From Natronosalvus halobius (GTDB lineage Archaea; Halobacteriota; Halobacteria; Halobacteriales; Natrialbaceae): a DNA stretch of 64,000 bases. Shown piece after piece: positions 34,513 through 42,412 of the stretch; positions within the stretch are counted from its first letter, which is position 1, and every line of letters begins with the position of its first letter. The notes below the pieces were generated by a model, which worked only from the letters and a program-made list of their open reading frames with translations, searched no databases and was not told the DNA's origin. The DNA lies in assembly GCF_024138145.1 (NCBI RefSeq), contig NZ_CP099997.1, forward strand, positions 620,001 to 684,000, read 5' to 3'. Both the position numbers and the translations under genes were made by a program.

Positions 34513-37161
34513 ATGGCTATCGGTCTCGATATCGGAACGGGGGCCCTCCGGTCGGTGAGAGACGACGGCTCGGGCACGGTCGTCACGAGTCAACCGGCCG
34601 CGGTGCTCCCGCTCGAGGACGGCACGGACGTACTGGATGAAGAGCAAACTGAGCTGTCGTTCGACCACGACGGAACGACGTACCTCGTCGGGACGGCGGC
34701 CCGTTCGGTCGCCCGAGCGAACGGCGCCGAACCGGTCCCGTTGTTCACGAACGGAACGCTCGAGCACGGGTGGTGCGGCCGCGCCCTCGAGACGCTCGTG
34801 GCCGCCGTCCTGGATGGGTCAGACGCGAAGGAATGCTGGTACACGACGCCGGGAACGCTCGTCGAGACCGACGAAAATGCGGTCGAGGCCGGAAACACGA
34901 CCGAGATGCGAGAGACTGTCGCGACCGCCGTCGCCGAGTGTGTCGACGAGGCGACGCCGATCGGCAAGGGTTTTGCCGTCGTCTACGATCAACTCGGCGA
35001 GGACAACTACACGGGACTGGGCGTCTGCATCGAGTCCCAGACGACGAGCGTCGGACTGGCGTACTACGGCGTCCCGGTGCTCGCCTGCTCGCTCGCACGG
35101 GGGAGCGACTGGCTCGTCGATCGCGCTGCCGCCCAGACCGATTACGCTCCCGACCAGATCGCTTCGATCCTCGAGGGCTTCACGCTCGATCCGAACGCGG
35201 CGACCGGCGACGTCGAGAGCGCCTTTGCACGGGCCCACGACGAACTGGTTGCCGACCTGATCGCCCTGATACGCGCTCGAGCGGGCGACGTCGACCTCCA
35301 GCAGGGGCTCAGCGTCCCCGTCGCCGTCGGCGGGGACGAGGCGGTCGTAGGAATCGAGTTCCTCCTCGGCGGCCGGTTCGACGCCGCTTCGCTCCCGTTC
35401 TCGATTCGCGGCGTTCGCCTCGCGGAGACTCCCGCCGAGAGCCCGGTTCGAGGCGCGCTCGAGGCCGCCAGAGACGGCGTCGTCGGTTACGAGGGTGTCC
35501 TCTGGGGTCACGGCCACCACTCCGGACAGTCGAACGGGTCAGTCGACGCCGCCTCGTCGTCCTCGCCTGGCGCGGAGGTGGGAGGTGGAGCGAGCGCGTC
35601 GTCCGGTGGAGCCGATACGACGCTCTCGTTCGACGATGCAGCCCGCGAGACCGAGCGCGCTCGAAGTGACGACGCCATCACGCAACTGTTCGAACGCCTG
35701 GGCTCGAGAGACGACGAGATGGACGCGGTGGTCGGCGATCTCGAGACCCTCGAGTCGGCGGTCGAGTCCATCGACGAGACTGTCGAGGCGGTCACGACCG
35801 GCGTCGAGTCACTCGCCGACGGCCTCGAGGACGTCTCCGACGCCAGCGCGAAGGCCGAGACCGTCGACGCGCTCGAGACGCGCCTCGAGAGCGTTTCGAG
35901 TGACCTCGAGTCGACGACCGAGGCGGTGGAGTCGGCCAGCTCGACGGTCCAGACACTCGCCGACGACCTCGAATCCGTCGAATCGGCGCTCGACGCTTGC
36001 GCGACGCAGGCGTCGCTGGCGGCCGTCGAGGGCGACGTGGAATCGACGCTGGAAGCGGTTCGACGACTCGAGCAAACCGTCGAATCGATCACCGAGACGG
36101 CGAACGATCTCGAGGCCGACCTCTCGACGCTCGAGTCCGACACCGACGAGCGGTTCTCGGACGCGGCCCAGAATCGCGACGGACTCGCCGACAGTTTGTC
36201 GTCCCTCGAGGCGGACCTCTCGGCGCTCGAAGAGACGGTCCCCTCGGACGACGCGTTCGAGGCCGTCCGATCGGACATCGACGAGGCGGTCCAGGACGTC
36301 GACTCTGCCACCGCGGCGGTCGAGTCGGTCTCGTCGGATCTCGAGCGCGTTACCGAGACGGTCGACGGCGTCGAGTCCACGCTGGAGGGCCACGCGGCGG
36401 CGATTCACGACGTGGAGGCGGCCGTCGACGAACAGGCGGCGTCCGTTCGCGAGACGGAAGCCGTTCTCGAGGATCACGCGACTGAACTCGAGTCCCTGTC
36501 CGACGGCCTCGAGACGACGGGTGACGCCGTCGCCGCCCTCGAGAACGACGTATCGAGTCTCGACGACGCGGTCTCTGTCCTCGAAACCGACGCGTCCGAA
36601 CGCGACGATCGGATCGACTCGACCGACGAGCGCGCAGTGGCTGCACTCGAGCGCGTCGAATCGATCGAGTCGTCGCTCCAGGAGCGTCGGGAACGCGAGG
36701 AGCGCGAGGAGCGCGAGAAATCCGAGATACGCGAAGAACAAATTCCTGCCGTCGACGTCGAACACCTCGAGGAACGAACGACTGCGCTCGCAGAGCGCCT
36801 CGCGAACGTCGAATCGTCGGTCGATTCGGGAGCGACAGTGACTGAACGGGTCGACGCACTGGCGGATGAACGGGAGAACCAGTCGAGCCGATTCGAGGCC
36901 CTCGAAGCCGAGCAATCGGCCCAGGACGACCGCCTCGAGGGGCTCGCGTCGGCGGTAGACGACCTCGACGCGCAGTCCGGGGAATCGGAATCGATTGGGA
37001 ACGCCGACCTCGTTCGAATTGTAGCCGCCGGTGGCGGCAGCGCCGGCATCGTCGCCGGCGGAACCGTGGCGATGGCAGGTGCGACGCTAGTGGGCCTGGC
37101 GGCTACCGTCCTAGGACTCGCGGCGCTCGCGTTCGCGTTCGTGGCGGCCCAGCGGAACTGA
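34513..37161 (+). CDS. Actin/MreB-fold ATPase-like protein with long coiled coil and C-terminal membrane anchor
   Basis: This 882-residue protein has three parts. Residues 1 to ~345 look like an actin/MreB/Hsp70-type domain: phosphate-1 motif AIGLDIGTGALRSV (DIGTG at residues 5-9), a phosphate-2-like strand GLGVCIESQTTSVGLAYYGV (degenerate) followed by ACSLARGSDWLVDRA, and an adenosine-type motif VPVAVGGDEAVVGIEFLLGG. A Gly/Ser-rich hinge (about 345-385) leads to about 440 residues of heptad-like, acidic coiled coil (for example ETVEAVTTGVESLADGLEDV). The last ~45 residues are hydrophobic Gly/Ala-rich helices (SAGIVAGGTVAMAGATLVGL), then a short AAQRN tail. The overall design suggests a membrane-tethered filament or scaffold. 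ATG 34513 starts directly before the actin motif. Relation to salactin is not tested. Confidence 0.7.
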   Translation: MAIGLDIGTGALRSVRDDGSGTVVTSQPAAVLPLEDGTDVLDEEQTELSFDHDGTTYLVGTAARSVARANGAEPVPLFTNGTLEHGWCGRALETLVAAVLDGSDAKECWYTTPGTLVETDENAVEAGNTTEMRETVATAVAECVDEATPIGKGFAVVYDQLGEDNYTGLGVCIESQTTSVGLAYYGVPVLACSLARGSDWLVDRAAAQTDYAPDQIASILEGFTLDPNAATGDVESAFARAHDELVADLIALIRARAGDVDLQQGLSVPVAVGGDEAVVGIEFLLGGRFDAASLPFSIRGVRLAETPAESPVRGALEAARDGVVGYEGVLWGHGHHSGQSNGSVDAASSSSPGAEVGGGASASSGGADTTLSFDDAARETERARSDDAITQLFERLGSRDDEMDAVVGDLETLESAVESIDETVEAVTTGVESLADGLEDVSDASAKAETVDALETRLESVSSDLESTTEAVESASSTVQTLADDLESVESALDACATQASLAAVEGDVESTLEAVRRLEQTVESITETANDLEADLSTLESDTDERFSDAAQNRDGLADSLSSLEADLSALEETVPSDDAFEAVRSDIDEAVQDVDSATAAVESVSSDLERVTETVDGVESTLEGHAAAIHDVEAAVDEQAASVRETEAVLEDHATELESLSDGLETTGDAVAALENDVSSLDDAVSVLETDASERDDRIDSTDERAVAALERVESIESSLQERREREEREEREKSEIREEQIPAVDVEHLEERTTALAERLANVESSVDSGATVTERVDALADERENQSSRFEALEAEQSAQDDRLEGLASAVDDLDAQSGESESIGNADLVRIVAAGGGSAGIVAGGTVAMAGATLVGLAATVLGLAALAFAFVAAQRN

Positions 37162-37358
37162 ATCGCTTTCGTCGGTCGCTCCTACCGACCCAGACCCACG
37201 CATCGAATCAATCGACGACACGTTTCTCCTTTGTTGGGCCGAACTCCGCGCCGGAACCGAGCGTACACGTCCGCTCCAGAACTGTCACGACGAACGGGGA
37301 ACCGCTCCCCTCCTGCCGCCACCCCAAAATCGCCACGCGAAACGGCGACGAGGATAAC

Positions 37359-37366
37359 GTTTATCC
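37359..37366 (+). promoter_or_regulatory. TATA-like promoter element of acs
   Basis: The element CGTTTATC lies 28-35 bp before the ATG at 37394 but only 13-20 bp before an upstream in-frame ATG at 37379. It therefore favours 37394 as the start. Confidence 0.5.
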
Positions 37367-37393
37367 CGCTCATGCCCGATGTTTGCACTAGTC

Positions 37394-39382
37394 ATGGCCG
37401 AGGAACCAGATACCGACGAGGAAACCGAACTCGAGGCGCGGTTAGCCGAGGGGGAGACCTACGAGCCGCCGGCGTCGTTCGTCGACCAGGCGAACGTGAG
37501 CGACCCCGAGATTTACGAGGAGTTCGCAGAGAACTGGCCGGAGTGTTGGGAGCGCGCCGCGGACCTGCTCTCCTGGAGCCAGGAGTACGACACCGTCCTC
37601 GAGGACGACGACGCGCCGTTCTATCGGTGGTTCACCGACGGCGAGTTGAATGCCTCCTACAACTGTCTGGATCGCCACGTCGAGAACGGTGCGAAGAATC
37701 GGGCGGCGATCAAGTGGGAGGGCGAACTCGGGGAAACTCGAACGTATACCTACAGCGACCTGCTGTACGAGGTCGAGGCGTTTGCCGCCTCGTTGCGGGA
37801 GCTAGGCGTCCAGGAGGACGACGTCGTCACGCTCTACCTGCCGATGATTCCGGAGCTACCCATCGCGATGCTCGCGTGTGCCCGCATCGGCGCGCCCCAC
37901 TCGGTGGTGTTCGCTGGCTTCTCCGCCGACGCGCTCGCGACCCGGATGAACGCCGCCGACAGCGAGTACCTCGTCACCTGCGACGGCTACTACCGGCGCG
38001 GTGATCCATTGAACCACAAGGAGAAGGCGGACAAGGGGCTTCGCGGCGTCGATCACGACGTCGAGACGGTCGTCGTCGACCGTCTCGGCGACGAACTGAA
38101 CCACTTCCTCGGCGCCAACGCCCACGATTACGAGGAACTGGTCGACGCACACGAAGGCGAGACGGTCGAGCCGGTCTCGCGCGATGCGGAGGACATGCTG
38201 TTCCTGATGTACACTTCGGGCACCACCGGTCAGCCAAAGGGGGTGAAACACACCACGGGGGGCTATCTGTCGTACGCCGCCTGGACTTCTCACGCCGTCC
38301 TGGACGTCAAACCCGAGGACACCTACTGGTGTGCAGCGGACATCGGCTGGATTACGGGGCATTCGTACATCGTCTACGGCCCCCTGGCACTCGGGACGAC
38401 TACCGTGATGTACGAGGGGACGCCCGACTACCCCGAGAAGGACCGGCTGTGGGAACTCGTCGAGAAGAACGACGTCGACATCTTCTACACCGCCCCCACC
38501 GCCATCCGGGCGTTCATGAAGTGGGGCAAACAGTATCCCGATCAACACGACCTCTCCTCGCTTCGGCTTCTGGGCACCGTGGGCGAACCGATCAACCCGC
38601 GGGCGTGGCAGTGGTACTACGATCACATCGGCGACGGCGAGTGTCCTATCATCGACACCTGGTGGCAAACGGAGACGGGCGGGATGATGATCACCACCCT
38701 CCCCGGCATCGGGGAGATGAAACCCGGCTCGGCCGGGCCACCCTTGCCGGGTATCGACGCCCGCATCGTTGACGCCAGCGGCGACCAGGTCGAGGCGGGC
38801 AACGCCGGCTACCTTACGGTGAATAATCCGTGGCCGGGGATGCTGCGCACGCTGTACAACAACGACGAGCGCTTCCTCTCCGAGTACTGGCAGGAGTACT
38901 CCGACGAGGAAAGCGACGAGTGGGTGTACTTCCCCGAAGACGGCGCGAAAATCGACGACGACGGCTACATCACCATCCTCGGGCGCGTCGACGACGTCAT
39001 CAACGTCTCCGGGCACCGCCTGGGCACGATGGAAATCGAGAGCGCCATCGTCGGCGTCGAGGGCGTCGCCGAAGCCGCCGTCGTCGGTGGCGACCACGAC
39101 ATCAAAGGCGAAGCCGTCTACGCCTACGTCATCCTCGAGGACGATGCCAACGCGACCGACTCGATGCGCGACCGAATTATCGAGGGGGTAGAAGACGCCA
39201 TCGGGCCCATCGCTCGACCCGAAGAGGTCATCGTCACCCCCGAACTCCCCAAAACCCGTTCGGGCAAGATCATGCGTCGCCTGCTCGAGGACATCGCCTC
39301 GGGCAACGAACTTGGCGACACCTCGACGCTCCGGAACCCGGACGTCGTCGAGGACATCGCTGCCCAGGTTGGGGACGACTGA
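37394..39382 (+). CDS. acs: Acetyl-CoA synthetase (AMP-forming)
   Basis: This 662-residue enzyme activates acetate with ATP and CoA through acetyl-AMP. The ANL-family motif is LFLMYTSGTTGQPKGVKH (A3). The acetate pocket region has DIGWITGHSYIVYGPLALGT and DTWWQTETGGMMITTLPG. The C-terminal hinge is ILGRVDDVINVSGHRLGTME, and the conserved Lys is in LPKTRSGKIMRRLL, the site acetylated for regulation in many organisms. The length is normal for haloarchaeal Acs. It feeds acetyl-CoA to HMG-CoA synthase and central metabolism. ATG 37394 is supported by the promoter position. Confidence 0.96.
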   Translation: MAEEPDTDEETELEARLAEGETYEPPASFVDQANVSDPEIYEEFAENWPECWERAADLLSWSQEYDTVLEDDDAPFYRWFTDGELNASYNCLDRHVENGAKNRAAIKWEGELGETRTYTYSDLLYEVEAFAASLRELGVQEDDVVTLYLPMIPELPIAMLACARIGAPHSVVFAGFSADALATRMNAADSEYLVTCDGYYRRGDPLNHKEKADKGLRGVDHDVETVVVDRLGDELNHFLGANAHDYEELVDAHEGETVEPVSRDAEDMLFLMYTSGTTGQPKGVKHTTGGYLSYAAWTSHAVLDVKPEDTYWCAADIGWITGHSYIVYGPLALGTTTVMYEGTPDYPEKDRLWELVEKNDVDIFYTAPTAIRAFMKWGKQYPDQHDLSSLRLLGTVGEPINPRAWQWYYDHIGDGECPIIDTWWQTETGGMMITTLPGIGEMKPGSAGPPLPGIDARIVDASGDQVEAGNAGYLTVNNPWPGMLRTLYNNDERFLSEYWQEYSDEESDEWVYFPEDGAKIDDDGYITILGRVDDVINVSGHRLGTMEIESAIVGVEGVAEAAVVGGDHDIKGEAVYAYVILEDDANATDSMRDRIIEGVEDAIGPIARPEEVIVTPELPKTRSGKIMRRLLEDIASGNELGDTSTLRNPDVVEDIAAQVGDD

Positions 39383-39414
39383 GGCGTAGGTCGATTACGA
39401 GACCTAGTAAACAG

Positions 39415-39428
39415 GTTTATTATTTATC
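39415..39428 (+). promoter_or_regulatory. AT-rich promoter of the MTH865 gene
   Basis: The stretch TTTATTATTTATCC holds two overlapping TATA-like sites 21-34 bp before the ATG at 39449. Its T-tracts could also help end acs transcription. Confidence 0.5.
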
Positions 39429-39448
39429 CGCCTGAACGTCAGGGTGCT

Positions 39449-39700
39449 ATGGCAGACGAAGACGAACTTCGCGAGCAGTTTACCGAGGCGTTCGAAGGCG
39501 CAGACTACCCCATCTCGAGCCCGATGGACCTCGTACCCGCCCTACCGAACGGGCCGGGAACGAAGTTCGAGTCCGGTGACTTCTCTATGACGGCGATGGA
39601 GCTGAACACGAAGCTCTCGGGCGGTGACTTCCCCTACGAGAACGTCGACGCCTTCGTCGACGACGTCATGGAGAAGCTGAAGGCCCGGGACGAGATCTAA
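39449..39700 (+). CDS. MTH865 family protein
   Basis: This 83-residue protein matches the MTH865-like family: DELREQFTEAFEGADYPISS, LVPALPNGPGTKFESGDFSM and ELNTKLSGGDFPYENVDAFV. It is a small EF-hand-like helical fold known from Methanothermobacter and haloarchaea, without a proven function. It has its own strong promoter and lies 66 bp after acs. No membrane or metal site is evident. Confidence 0.88.
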   Translation: MADEDELREQFTEAFEGADYPISSPMDLVPALPNGPGTKFESGDFSMTAMELNTKLSGGDFPYENVDAFVDDVMEKLKARDEI

Positions 39701-39787
39701 TCGGTCGATCGGACGGAGTCGATACCGATCCTTCGGCGACAGAACGGCCGCTCGAGCGGGTGCTGACGTGCCGAAGTGGTTTTCCGT

Positions 39788-39937
39788 TCACCGCGTGTGA
39801 AAGCTGGCGATGTCCTCGTTCCCACAGGACGGACACGTACTCGACGGCGAGTCGACGCCGGTTCCACACCGCCGACACTCGTAAATCGTTTCGCGTTCCG
39901 ACTCGGAAAACAGCAGCGATTTAACGGTATCTATCAT
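39788..39937 (-). CDS. Small zinc-ribbon (rubredoxin/rubrerythrin-like) protein
   Basis: This 49-residue protein reads MIDTVKSLLFSESERETIYE, then CRRCGTGVDSPSSTCPSCGN and a short EDIASFHTR end. Two CxxC knuckles (CRRC, CPSC) form a classical zinc ribbon. Haloarchaea encode many such mini-proteins starting with MxDxVKSLL, annotated as rubrerythrin-like zinc-ribbon proteins, without a known role. A TATA-like GTATAA lies about 33 bp upstream. It converges with the MTH865 gene. Confidence 0.75.
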   Translation of the reverse strand: MIDTVKSLLFSESERETIYECRRCGTGVDSPSSTCPSCGNEDIASFHTR

Positions 39938-40327
39938 CCCATCCCCACTCACACATCAGGCAGACACGGTATAAGTGAGTGCGATCGTTTGTGCCGCTTG
40001 AAACGAATATGCAACTGGATAAACCGCAAGAGTACGGCCGTGTCGAGTAGCTACGCCGTGTCCAGACGAGAATCGGCCGTAGCGAACCATTTATCCACCC
40101 GGGTTGCCAATCGACTAACAAGACCGGGGAACTCGAGGTGATTCAGTCGACACGGACGGTTCGCTCGTGCGTTCACGCTTCCTCTGAAAAGTCGACTCTG
40201 CTCCTCGCGAACCCCGTTTGCGCTCTCAGACGAAGCGTCTCGTCGGATAGCGTATCCGGCTACCGCCGCCGCAGGAGGCGTACGTCCGAGCGATTACCGC
40301 TGCAGGCCCAACGGCCGTGATCTGACT
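39938..40327. other. Intergenic region without a recognisable gene
   Basis: These 390 bases separate the zinc-ribbon gene from the large regulator, which diverge. The left end carries the zinc-ribbon promoter (TATA-like site near 39968-39975). An AT-rich ATTTATCC site near 40089 could be a promoter. No RNA gene, repeat or coding frame with haloarchaeal codon use is seen in the rest. Confidence 0.4.
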
Positions 40328-42319
40328 ATGTCGACCAGCCCCGATTCACACGCAGTCCTCATCGCCTCATCGACGGACGCCGATGCGCTCGTCGAAGAAC
40401 TCGCGGACGGTCTCGACCGTCCGGTTCGAACCGTCACCTCGCGCGAGGCGTGTCTTCGACTCCTCGAGGACGGTGCCGAGCAGTTTCCGGTGGTTGTCGT
40501 CTGCGCTCGCGACGAGTCGTGGGTTCGTTCGATTCTCGAGACGCTGACGGACGAATCCGATCGCCGACGAACGATCGTCGTCTCGCCGGTGGGATCTGAT
40601 CGCCTCGCGACCGCCGCGATCCGGGGTGGTGCCGACGATTACGTTCCTACGTCGTCACTGGATGCGATCGACGACCGAGTAGAGACCCACTGGGAGCGCG
40701 CCCTCGAGCACATCGGTTCGCCCCGACCCGTCACGACCGCTGCCGAGGTACTCGCGACGACGTTGCCCGACGAGGTCTTCGTGATCGGGGCGGACGGAAC
40801 TTACCTCGACGCGAACGTTCGACCGGATGCGGCCGACCTCTACACCGTCGCTTCGACGGAGTTCGTCGGACAGACGTTGTGGGACGCGTTTCAGAACTCG
40901 CAGGCAAACCGCTTACACGAGACGGTCACCGCGGCCCTCGAAAACGACGCCATCGAACACGTCGAGTACGAGACGAACACGACCGAAGGCGTGCGGCTGT
41001 ACGAGGCGCGAGTCGCCCCGATCGACCTGCGCTCGGCCGATCAGCGAGCCGTAATCTGGTTGGCGCGCGACGTCACCGAACGGGCCAATAGAGAGGAAGC
41101 GCTTCGGCAGCGCCGAGATCAACTCCAGTTGCTCAACCGGATCAACGCCGTCGTCCGGCGCATCATCGAGACGCTCGTCGAAGCGCCGACGCAGTCGTCC
41201 GTCGAGGACGCCGTTTGCGAGCAGCTCGTCGCCTCCGACCTCTACTGCGGGGCGTGGATCTCTCGGCCCTCCGGGAACGACGACGTGGTCTACCAGACGG
41301 GGTGTGGCGACGTCGAGTCCTACCTCGAGCGAATCCAGGAGATCGACCTCGACGCAGATCCCGACCGGCCCATCGTCCGTGCGATGCGGGAGAACACGAT
41401 TCAGTCGAGCAACGACCTGTCGGAACGTTCAAGCCTCCCAGATCCTCTCAAGGAGGCTGCCCGTGAACACGACATCGAATCGGCCCTGGCGGTCCCACTC
41501 GCCCACGGCGACAGCGTGTACGGCGTGCTGACCGTACTGGCTCGTCGAGCGGACGCGTTCGGCGAGCGCGAGGAGGACGCCTTCCGGCTCCTCGGCGAGA
41601 CGATCGGCTTCGCCATCAACGCGATCAAGAACCGTCGGCTGCTGTTCGCCGATGCCGTGACGGTCCTCGAGTTCCGGATCGAGGGCGGCGACTCGTTCTC
41701 GTTCGATCTCTCAACGCAGTACGATTGCACGTGCACCCTCGAGTGGTCGGGGACGACGGCCGCCGGTCGAACCTACCAGTACGTGACGGTCGATGGGCTC
41801 GACGGGAAGACGGTACACGACGAAGCGACTGCCCACCCCACCGTCGAGGAGTGTCGACTCATCCACGACGGCGACGACCAGGCGACGATCGAAATCCGGC
41901 TCTCGGAGTCCGCGGTTCGAACGCTCACCGGATACGGGGCAACGGTGCGCGACGTCAGCGTCCAGGACGGCGTCGGGCACCTGACGGCCGAGGTCTCCCG
42001 GGAGACCGATACGCGAGAGATTGTCGAGGCGATGAAGCGGATCTACGCACAGACTAAACTCGTTTCCAAACGCGAGGCTGACCGACCCGTGATGACCGCC
42101 CGCGACCGACGCAATCGAATCGCCGACCGGCTCACAGATCGCCAGCTCACGGCGCTTCGACTTGCGTATTACGGCGGCTACTTCGACTGGCCGCGCGGAA
42201 GTACGGGCGAAGAGATCGCCGAATCGATGGGAATTGCTGCGCCGACGATGCACCAGCATCTGCGTCGCGGCTTACAGGAAATTCTCCGGGACTTCTTCGA
42301 CGAAGACGGGACTGACTGA
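40328..42319 (+). CDS. Multi-domain bacterioopsin-activator-like regulator (REC-like/PAS/GAF/HTH-10)
   Basis: The 663-residue protein has several domains. Residues 1-125 form a receiver-like fold (AVLIASSTDADALVEELADG, ATAAIRGGADDYVPTSSL) whose usual phospho-Asp is unclear. Residues ~140-260 are a PAS domain (DEVFVIGADGTYLDANVRPD, VIWLARDVTERANREEALRQ). A GAF domain spans ~280-430 (EHDIESALAVPLAHGDSVYG). A Bat-type beta domain covers ~435-590. The C-terminus is the HTH-10 DNA-binding domain (LTDRQLTALRLAYYGGYFDW, STGEEIAESMGIAAPTMHQH). It is a cytoplasmic sensor-regulator, possibly for light, oxygen or redox. No target is evident; the adjacent hutH gene converges. Confidence 0.88.
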   Translation: MSTSPDSHAVLIASSTDADALVEELADGLDRPVRTVTSREACLRLLEDGAEQFPVVVVCARDESWVRSILETLTDESDRRRTIVVSPVGSDRLATAAIRGGADDYVPTSSLDAIDDRVETHWERALEHIGSPRPVTTAAEVLATTLPDEVFVIGADGTYLDANVRPDAADLYTVASTEFVGQTLWDAFQNSQANRLHETVTAALENDAIEHVEYETNTTEGVRLYEARVAPIDLRSADQRAVIWLARDVTERANREEALRQRRDQLQLLNRINAVVRRIIETLVEAPTQSSVEDAVCEQLVASDLYCGAWISRPSGNDDVVYQTGCGDVESYLERIQEIDLDADPDRPIVRAMRENTIQSSNDLSERSSLPDPLKEAAREHDIESALAVPLAHGDSVYGVLTVLARRADAFGEREEDAFRLLGETIGFAINAIKNRRLLFADAVTVLEFRIEGGDSFSFDLSTQYDCTCTLEWSGTTAAGRTYQYVTVDGLDGKTVHDEATAHPTVEECRLIHDGDDQATIEIRLSESAVRTLTGYGATVRDVSVQDGVGHLTAEVSRETDTREIVEAMKRIYAQTKLVSKREADRPVMTARDRRNRIADRLTDRQLTALRLAYYGGYFDWPRGSTGEEIAESMGIAAPTMHQHLRRGLQEILRDFFDEDGTD

Positions 42320-42346
42320 GAGGGGAGCGCCCTTGGCCTGGAGCGC

Positions 42347-42412
42347 CGGACGTTACTGTTCGTCCAGAGGCTCGAGCGTCGGACGTTACTATTCGTCCAG
42401 AGGCTCGAGAAC
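42347..42412. repeat. 33-bp tandem duplication over the 3' end of hutH
   Basis: Two copies of a 33-bp unit (42347-42379 and 42380-42412) differ at only a few bases. The inner copy contains the hutH stop (TAG on the minus strand); in the outer copy the same codon is CAG, followed by TAA. The duplication therefore spans the end of the gene and has little coding effect. Confidence 0.85.

Noticed and set aside
35809..36915. 368-codon antisense frame across the coiled-coil part of the actin-fold protein
   Set aside because: It is Arg/Leu-rich, unlike acidic haloarchaeal proteins, and exists only because the sense codons end in G or C.
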